This document shows, in pieces, positions 6,363 through 10,204 of a stretch of DNA of 10,204 nucleotides. Numbering within the stretch: position 1 is the stretch's first letter; every line of letters starts with the position of its first letter. The stretch lies in NCBI GenBank assembly GCA_020721485.1, contig DYMR01000032.1, positions 1 through 10,204 on the forward strand, in the 5' to 3' direction. This stretch comes from Halothiobacillus neapolitanus. GTDB lineage: Bacteria; Pseudomonadota; Gammaproteobacteria; Halothiobacillales; Halothiobacillaceae. A program made the position numbers and the translations under genes. The notes under the pieces were generated by a model. It had not been told where the DNA came from, did no database searches, and saw nothing but the letters and a program-made list of their open reading frames with translations.

Positions 6363-7433
6363 ATGACTGTGAAGGTGCTGATTGTCGATGATTCGCTGTT
6401 CTTCCGACGGGCGCTCAGGGAGCTGATCGCCACGGATGACCGTTTGTCGGTAGTCGGCGAAGCGGGCAATGGCCGCGAGGCCATTTTGAAAGCCTGCCAA
6501 TTAAAGCCGGATGTCATCACCATGGATGTCGAAATGCCGATTATGGACGGCATTTCTGCGGTGCGCGAAATCATGGGGCGCTGCCCGGCACCGATCCTGA
6601 TGTTGTCCTCGCTGACGCGCGCCGGCGCCGTGGCCACCTTGGAAGCGCTGGATGCGGGGGCGGTGGATTTTTTCCCGAAAAGCCCCAGCGAATCGAAGAC
6701 GGGCGAGGCCAAAGACAACCTGGGCGAATCCTCCGCCCGCTTGCTGACCACGCGGCTGCGGATGCTGGCCATGCGTCGCCAGCGCCAAGCCATGGCCGCC
6801 GCAGAACCGGTTCGCGCCAGCGTTTCTTCGATGACCAGCGCGCCAAAAACCGAATTTTTAACCCGCCGAGGACTGGTGCTGATCGGTTCGTCCACCGGCG
6901 GCCCGGCGGCCTTGCAAACCCTGTTGCAAGGCATGCCCGCCAGTTTCCCGCTGCCCATCGTGATTGCGCAGCACATGCCCGCCAGCTTTACCGGCCCATT
7001 CGCCAACCGGCTGAACGAGAGCATGCCGATGCAGGTGGTCGAAGCGGTGCAAGGCATGCCGCTGCAAGCGGGCACCGCCTACATCATTCCCGGAGGCAAA
7101 CACGGCGAAATTGTCGGCCGGCCGGGCGCGTATGTCTTTGCCGAACGCCAACCGGTGGCGGGCGAGAATTTCCGCCCGAGCGTCAATATCTTGTTGCAAT
7201 CGGCGGCGGCGGTAGCAGGCGCGGATTGTTTGGGGCTGATTTTGACCGGCATGGGTGACGATGGCACGGAAGGTGCTCGCGCACTACGAGCGGTCGGCGG
7301 TGCCGTGTGGGCGCAAGATCAAGCCAGTAGCGTGATTTATGGCATGCCCGCAGCGGTGGCAAAAGCCGGTTTAGCGCAGGCGATTTTGCCGCTGGCCGAA
7401 ATCAGTGGCGTGTTGGCGAGGTGCGTGCGATGA
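6363..7433 (+). CDS. cheB: CheB, receptor methylesterase/deamidase
   Basis: CheB removes methyl groups from chemoreceptor glutamates, and can deamidate glutamines, to reset sensitivity after stimulation. The 356-residue product has an N-terminal receiver domain with D9/D10, phospho-acceptor D55 in TMDVEMP, S82/S83 at the switch position and K106. A variable linker covers about 120-165. The C-terminal esterase domain carries the catalytic serine S177 in GSSTGG, histidine H204 in AQHMP and aspartate D300 in GMGDDG, so it looks active. GAGGA lies 4 bases before the ATG at 6363. Its TGA overlaps the parC ATG by four bases (ATGA). The matching methyltransferase cheR is not in the window. Confidence 0.96.
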   Translation: MTVKVLIVDDSLFFRRALRELIATDDRLSVVGEAGNGREAILKACQLKPDVITMDVEMPIMDGISAVREIMGRCPAPILMLSSLTRAGAVATLEALDAGAVDFFPKSPSESKTGEAKDNLGESSARLLTTRLRMLAMRRQRQAMAAAEPVRASVSSMTSAPKTEFLTRRGLVLIGSSTGGPAALQTLLQGMPASFPLPIVIAQHMPASFTGPFANRLNESMPMQVVEAVQGMPLQAGTAYIIPGGKHGEIVGRPGAYVFAERQPVAGENFRPSVNILLQSAAAVAGADCLGLILTGMGDDGTEGARALRAVGGAVWAQDQASSVIYGMPAAVAKAGLAQAILPLAEISGVLARCVR

Positions 7434-8257
7434 ATATCTGGGCAATAGCCAATCAAAAAGGCGGCGTGGGCAAAACCACGACCTCGGTGTCGCTGGCGGG
7501 GCTGCTGGCTCAGCGCGGCGCGCGCGTGCTGTTGATCGACCTCGATCCGCACGGCTCGCTCACCGCCTATTTCGGCATGGAACCGGAAGCGCCGGGTGCG
7601 AGCGTGTATTCGCTGTTCCAAGCGGCGGCGGAGGGGCGGGTGTTGAATCCGCTGCGGGTCATTCACCCGACTGCGTTCGAGCAAATCAGCCTGATGCCCG
7701 CAGCGACCGCCTTGGCCACGCTGGATCGGCAATTGGGGCGGCAAGATGGCATGGGGCTGGTGCTGCACCGGGCGCTGGCGACGCTGGATGACCAGTTCGA
7801 TGCCGTCATCATTGATTGCCCGCCCATTTTGGGTGTGACCTTGGTCAACGCCTTGGCGGCGGCGGATTTCCTGCTGATGCCGGTTCAAACCGAATTCCTG
7901 GCACTCAAGGGCTTGGAGCGCATGCTCAAAACCTTGACCATGGTGCAGCGTTCGCGCAAAACCCGCTTGGATTATTTGATTGTGCCGACGCTGTTCGATC
8001 AGCGCACCCGTGCCTCGCGCGATGCCCTACAAGTCCTGCGCGATCAGTATTTCGATCAGGTTTGGGCCGAAGTCATCCCGATTGACACACTGTTCCGCGA
8101 GGCGAGCCGCATGGGGAAACCGATTTCTTGGCTCGCGCCGGACAGCCGAGGCAGCCACGCATACGCCGCTTTATTGAATCGTTTGCCGGGGTTGCTGCCC
8201 CGCCATAAGCCGGGGCTTGTCGTGCCAACGGTGCGCGCCGCGCAGGGGGTGTCATGA
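7430..8257 (+). CDS. parC: ParC, ParA-family ATPase for polar chemotaxis arrays
   Basis: ParC-type ATPases bring chemotaxis arrays to the cell pole and help share them between daughters, as described in Vibrio. The 275-residue protein opens directly with the deviant Walker A loop KGGVGKTT (10-17). It continues with VLLIDLDPHGS (33-43; DPHG in place of the plasmid-type DPQG) and Walker B VIIDCPP (126-132). The sequence resembles the ParA-like protein of the Pseudomonas chemotaxis cluster, including TALATLDRQ, PVQTEFLALKGLERM and IVPTLFDQRT. No helix-turn-helix precedes the ATPase domain, unlike plasmid ParA of type Ia. The ATG at 7430 is chosen over the GTG at 7421 because GAGG (7418-7421) lies 8 bases before it. 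Four-base overlaps with cheB and parP place it in one translational unit. Assignment to chromosome segregation is unlikely: no parB follows. Confidence 0.93.
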   Translation: MNIWAIANQKGGVGKTTTSVSLAGLLAQRGARVLLIDLDPHGSLTAYFGMEPEAPGASVYSLFQAAAEGRVLNPLRVIHPTAFEQISLMPAATALATLDRQLGRQDGMGLVLHRALATLDDQFDAVIIDCPPILGVTLVNALAAADFLLMPVQTEFLALKGLERMLKTLTMVQRSRKTRLDYLIVPTLFDQRTRASRDALQVLRDQYFDQVWAEVIPIDTLFREASRMGKPISWLAPDSRGSHAYAALLNRLPGLLPRHKPGLVVPTVRAAQGVS

Positions 8258-9264
8258 ACGCCGTGACTTCACCCCATGCCCCATTTTTGGCTCCCTTGGC
8301 CGCACAAGACGAGGCCATCGATCACTATCTGGCGGGATTGTTGGCCGAAGCGGATGAACCGTTATCCGCGCCGACACCGAGCCGAGCGCCCATCCCGTTT
8401 GTGCGGGCAGAACTGTTCGCAGCGGAACCGCCGCTGGATGAGGCGGATTGGGTCGATGAATCCGCGCCGGCCTTGGCAGAGTGCGCCCCGATGGATTATG
8501 CCGTTGCGGCCAGCGCTTGGTCCGATCCCTTGGCCTTGGATCCCTTGGCCTTGGATCCCTTGGCCTTGGATCCCTTGGCCTTAGAGATGCCTGAACCATC
8601 GCCCGCAACGCCATCTTTGGACTTGCCATCGCCCGCGCAGCAACCGGAGTTGCAGGCGGCAGAACCGCTGCTGATTCCTCCTGAGTTATTTCAAGAGCCA
8701 GCTCCTGCCGATAGGGTCGCTTTTGCCGAATTTCCGCCCGAAGTGTCGCCCAAAACTCAACCAGACATTCAGGCTGACATTCAGCCTGATATTCAGCCTG
8801 ATATTCATCCGAGAATTGAGGCCGACACGCACACAGAGCCAGCCTCATCAGTCCCGCCCGCTTGGCAGTTTTTCCAAATGGGCGCGCTTACCGTGGCGTT
8901 GCCGAGTACGGAAATTCAGGCCGTATTGACGGCGCCCAGTCTCAAGCCGGTACAGGGGGCGCCCGCCGCTTTCGCCGGCGCGGTGCAGCATCAAGCGCGT
9001 TGGCTGCCCGTGGTTTCGTTGGCCGGCTTTTTACCGCAGCCCACGGGAATGCCGGTGGTGGCCTTGCTTGGTGCGCAAGGATTGTGGGGGGTGGCACTGG
9101 GTGCGGCGACGGACGCGCCGGAAACAGCTGTTTGGGATGCCGTGCACTGGCGATCTGAAGCGGATACCGCGACCGATCGCCCGTGGCTTCTGGGCATTCA
9201 ACCGGCGGCTCGACTGGTGGTGCTCAACGCGCCCGCTTTGCGTCGCTTGCTGGATCACAATTAA
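8254..9264 (+). CDS. parP: ParP-like CheW-domain protein, array tether
   Basis: ParP links chemotaxis arrays to ParC at the pole in Vibrio, through a CheW-like C-terminal domain that integrates into the array. The 336-residue protein starts with a short helical segment, AIDHYLAGLLAEA (21-33), like the conserved N-terminus of ParP and Pseudomonas relatives. A long acidic, proline- and alanine-rich, probably disordered linker follows (about 34-200). It holds four DPLAL units (91-110) and a run of QPDI-type units (169-188). The C-terminal CheW-like domain begins near PAWQFFQMGALTVALPS (202-218) and reaches the end; it is diverged from CheW. AGGGGG lies 4 bases before the ATG, and the start overlaps the parC stop (ATGA). 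The name rests on domain order and the parC neighbour, not on close similarity across the linker. Confidence 0.85.
   Translation: MNAVTSPHAPFLAPLAAQDEAIDHYLAGLLAEADEPLSAPTPSRAPIPFVRAELFAAEPPLDEADWVDESAPALAECAPMDYAVAASAWSDPLALDPLALDPLALDPLALEMPEPSPATPSLDLPSPAQQPELQAAEPLLIPPELFQEPAPADRVAFAEFPPEVSPKTQPDIQADIQPDIQPDIHPRIEADTHTEPASSVPPAWQFFQMGALTVALPSTEIQAVLTAPSLKPVQGAPAAFAGAVQHQARWLPVVSLAGFLPQPTGMPVVALLGAQGLWGVALGAATDAPETAVWDAVHWRSEADTATDRPWLLGIQPAARLVVLNAPALRRLLDHN
8524..8583 (+). repeat. Four 15-bp tandem repeats within parP
   Basis: The unit GATCCCTTGGCCTTG occurs four times in a row; the first three are identical and the last differs only in its final base. It is in frame and encodes DPLAL four times (residues 91-110). 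Codon choice is the same in every copy, which points to recent duplication rather than selection of amino acids alone. Gain or loss of a unit would keep the reading frame. Confidence 0.95.
8758..8817 (+). repeat. Five 12-bp degenerate tandem repeats within parP
   Basis: Five in-frame 12-bp units of the form CAG-CCT-GAT-ATT encode QPDI, QADI, QPDI, QPDI and HPRI. The third and fourth are identical; the first, second and fifth have diverged. They lie in the same linker as the 15-bp repeat, 174 bp downstream of its end, but share no unit with it. Confidence 0.9.
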
Positions 9265-9285
9265 TAAAATCAGGGGATTAGCGCG

Positions 9286-9804
9286 ATGAGTCAAAGCCAA
9301 TACATGATTAGTGACACCGAACACCTCGATGAAATGGGGATGGAACAAGGGCCGGTGGTCATCACCCGCTGGGTGTCCTTTACCGTCGCGGAAGAAATTT
9401 ACGCGCTGAATGTGCTGGATGTGCAGGAAGTGCTGCGGGCGGCGGAAATCACCCCGATTCCTGGGGCGCATCCGGCGATTCGCGGCATCATCAACCTGCG
9501 CGGCAATGTGGTGACGATTTTGGATGCACGCACCATTTTCACCCTGCCGGAAAAAACTTTCGATGAAGAAAGCCGCATCATGGTGGTGGAACTGCGCTCA
9601 GGCGAGGTGGCCGGGATTGTGGTGGACAGCGTGGCGGAAGTCATCGCACTGGATGAAGACACCGTAAATACCGCGCGGCGCGGCAGCAGCGACGAAAATG
9701 CCAGCCACATTTTGGGGGTGGTGCCGCAAGTCAACGAGTCGGGCGCAGAAAAATTGATTATTCTGATCGACCTGAAAGGTTTATCGGATTTGGCTGAAAA
9801 ATAA
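9286..9804 (+). CDS. cheW: CheW, receptor-kinase coupling protein
   Basis: CheW joins chemoreceptors to CheA within the array. The 172-residue product has one CheW domain, starting near TRWVSFTVAEEIYALNVLDV (27-46) with the family core IPGAHPAIRGIINLRGNVVT (58-77). R66 and the INLRG segment are intact. The N-terminal 24 residues are an acidic extension. AGGGGA (9272-9277) lies 8 bases before the ATG at 9286; internal ATGs at 9337 and 9343 are less likely starts. It is much closer to typical CheW than the upstream ParP-like domain, so this is the canonical coupler of the cluster. Its TAA shares one base with the ATG of the next gene (TAATG). Confidence 0.96.
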   Translation: MSQSQYMISDTEHLDEMGMEQGPVVITRWVSFTVAEEIYALNVLDVQEVLRAAEITPIPGAHPAIRGIINLRGNVVTILDARTIFTLPEKTFDEESRIMVVELRSGEVAGIVVDSVAEVIALDEDTVNTARRGSSDENASHILGVVPQVNESGAEKLIILIDLKGLSDLAEK

Positions 9805-10204
9805 TGGTTGATTACGGCTTGTATGCAGCGGTGGCTGCGGTGTTTCTCGCGCTGGTTGCCTTCATTCTGGCGATTGCCGCACGCAAAACGGCGCAAACCC
9901 ACGCCAACAGCGCGCGCTGGGTGCAGGCGCAGATGGAGCGGATCGAGCAGGAGCAAAGCTCGATTGAGTCCGCTTTGGCGGGTTTGGGGCGGCACATGGA
10001 TCATGGAGATCAACGCCTGCGCGAACTCGTTCAGCGGGTGGATGCCCTGAATGCCCGCTTGGAGAGTGTGGCGACGACTGACGCTAATGCGGGCGCGGGC
10101 GGCTTCGATCATGCGCTGCGACTGACGGCGCAGGGGCGGGTAAGTCTCGATGAATTGGTTCAGGATTTTGGTTTAACGGAAAGCGAAGCGCAGTTGCTTT
10201 TGCG
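9804..10204 (+). CDS. DUF2802 membrane-anchored coiled-coil protein (3' end missing)
   Basis: The frame opens at an ATG that shares a base with the cheW stop and stays open to the right edge, giving 133 complete codons. The product begins with a hydrophobic helix (about residues 6-26, LYAAVAAVFLALVAFILAIA) followed by positive charge (ARK), which looks like a membrane anchor with the rest in the cytoplasm. A heptad-like charged stretch (about 40-90) suggests a coiled coil. Near the visible end, FDHALRLTAQGRVSLDELVQ and DFGLTESEAQLLL resemble the C-terminal helical segment of DUF2802 proteins, which sit behind cheW in Pseudomonas and Vibrio. No function can be assigned. The family call is from memory of these motifs and gene position. 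No clear ribosome binding site is present, so translation is probably coupled to cheW. Confidence 0.8.
   Translation, partial: MVDYGLYAAVAAVFLALVAFILAIAARKTAQTHANSARWVQAQMERIEQEQSSIESALAGLGRHMDHGDQRLRELVQRVDALNARLESVATTDANAGAGGFDHALRLTAQGRVSLDELVQDFGLTESEAQLLL

Noticed and set aside
5504..7075. Long open frame of 523 codons on the minus strand across the cheA-cheB junction
   Set aside because: It is antisense to two intact, conserved genes, has no recognisable domain, and long opposite-strand frames are expected in GC-rich coding DNA.
7430..8257. Chromosome or plasmid partition ATPase (parA/soj)
   Set aside because: There is no parB or parS-like repeat nearby, and the position between cheB and a CheW-domain gene fits the chemotaxis ParC group.
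8524..8583. CRISPR-like array or mobile-element trace in parP
   Set aside because: The units are contiguous without spacers and lie in frame within a gene; this is a minisatellite.
8254..9264. A second canonical cheW
   Set aside because: The CheW domain is diverged and follows a 200-residue linker with a ParP-like N-terminus; canonical cheW is the next gene.

Overview
The window is a contiguous block of polar-flagellum and chemotaxis genes. Every gene is on the + strand. It is typical of a polarly flagellated gammaproteobacterium with a moderately high GC content. The order is flhF (3' part) - fleN/flhG - fliA - cheY - cheZ - cheA - cheB - parC - parP - cheW - DUF2802 gene (5' part). From memory, this is the order of the main chemotaxis cluster of Vibrio. 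It differs from Pseudomonas in having no motCD pair between cheB and parC. I cannot name the genus from sequence alone.

Layout: 1-1085 is the FlhF GTPase, cut at the left edge. Positions 1131/1152-1991 encode its partner ATPase FleN/FlhG, which overlaps the start of fliA (sigma-28, 1991-2710) by one base. A 187-bp gap (2711-2897) is the largest non-coding stretch. It holds overlapping inverted repeats and then a textbook sigma-28 promoter (TAAA, 15 bp, GCCGATAA) that should drive cheY onward. cheY (2898-3284) is followed by an 87-bp gap ending in a telomere-like G-rich repeat that abuts and probably supplies the cheZ ribosome binding site. cheZ (3372-4133), cheA (4200-6341) and cheB (6363-7433) follow. 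Then parC (7430-8257), parP (8254-9264), cheW (9286-9804) and a membrane-anchored DUF2802 protein (9804 to the right edge) are packed with overlaps or very short gaps.

How they work together: FlhF and FleN set position and number of the polar flagellum. FliA switches on late flagellar and chemotaxis genes, apparently including the downstream genes here. CheA, CheW and CheY form the signalling core, CheZ removes phosphate from CheY, and CheB demethylates receptors. ParC and ParP should hold chemoreceptor arrays at the cell pole. No cheR, cheD, cheV or motor gene is present in the window.

The gene content is well known, and I see no wholly new system. The most unusual signals are small-scale: the G-quadruplex-prone repeat at the cheZ start, two in-frame tandem repeats in the parP linker, a duplicated short motif in the CheA linker, and mutually exclusive hairpins behind fliA.
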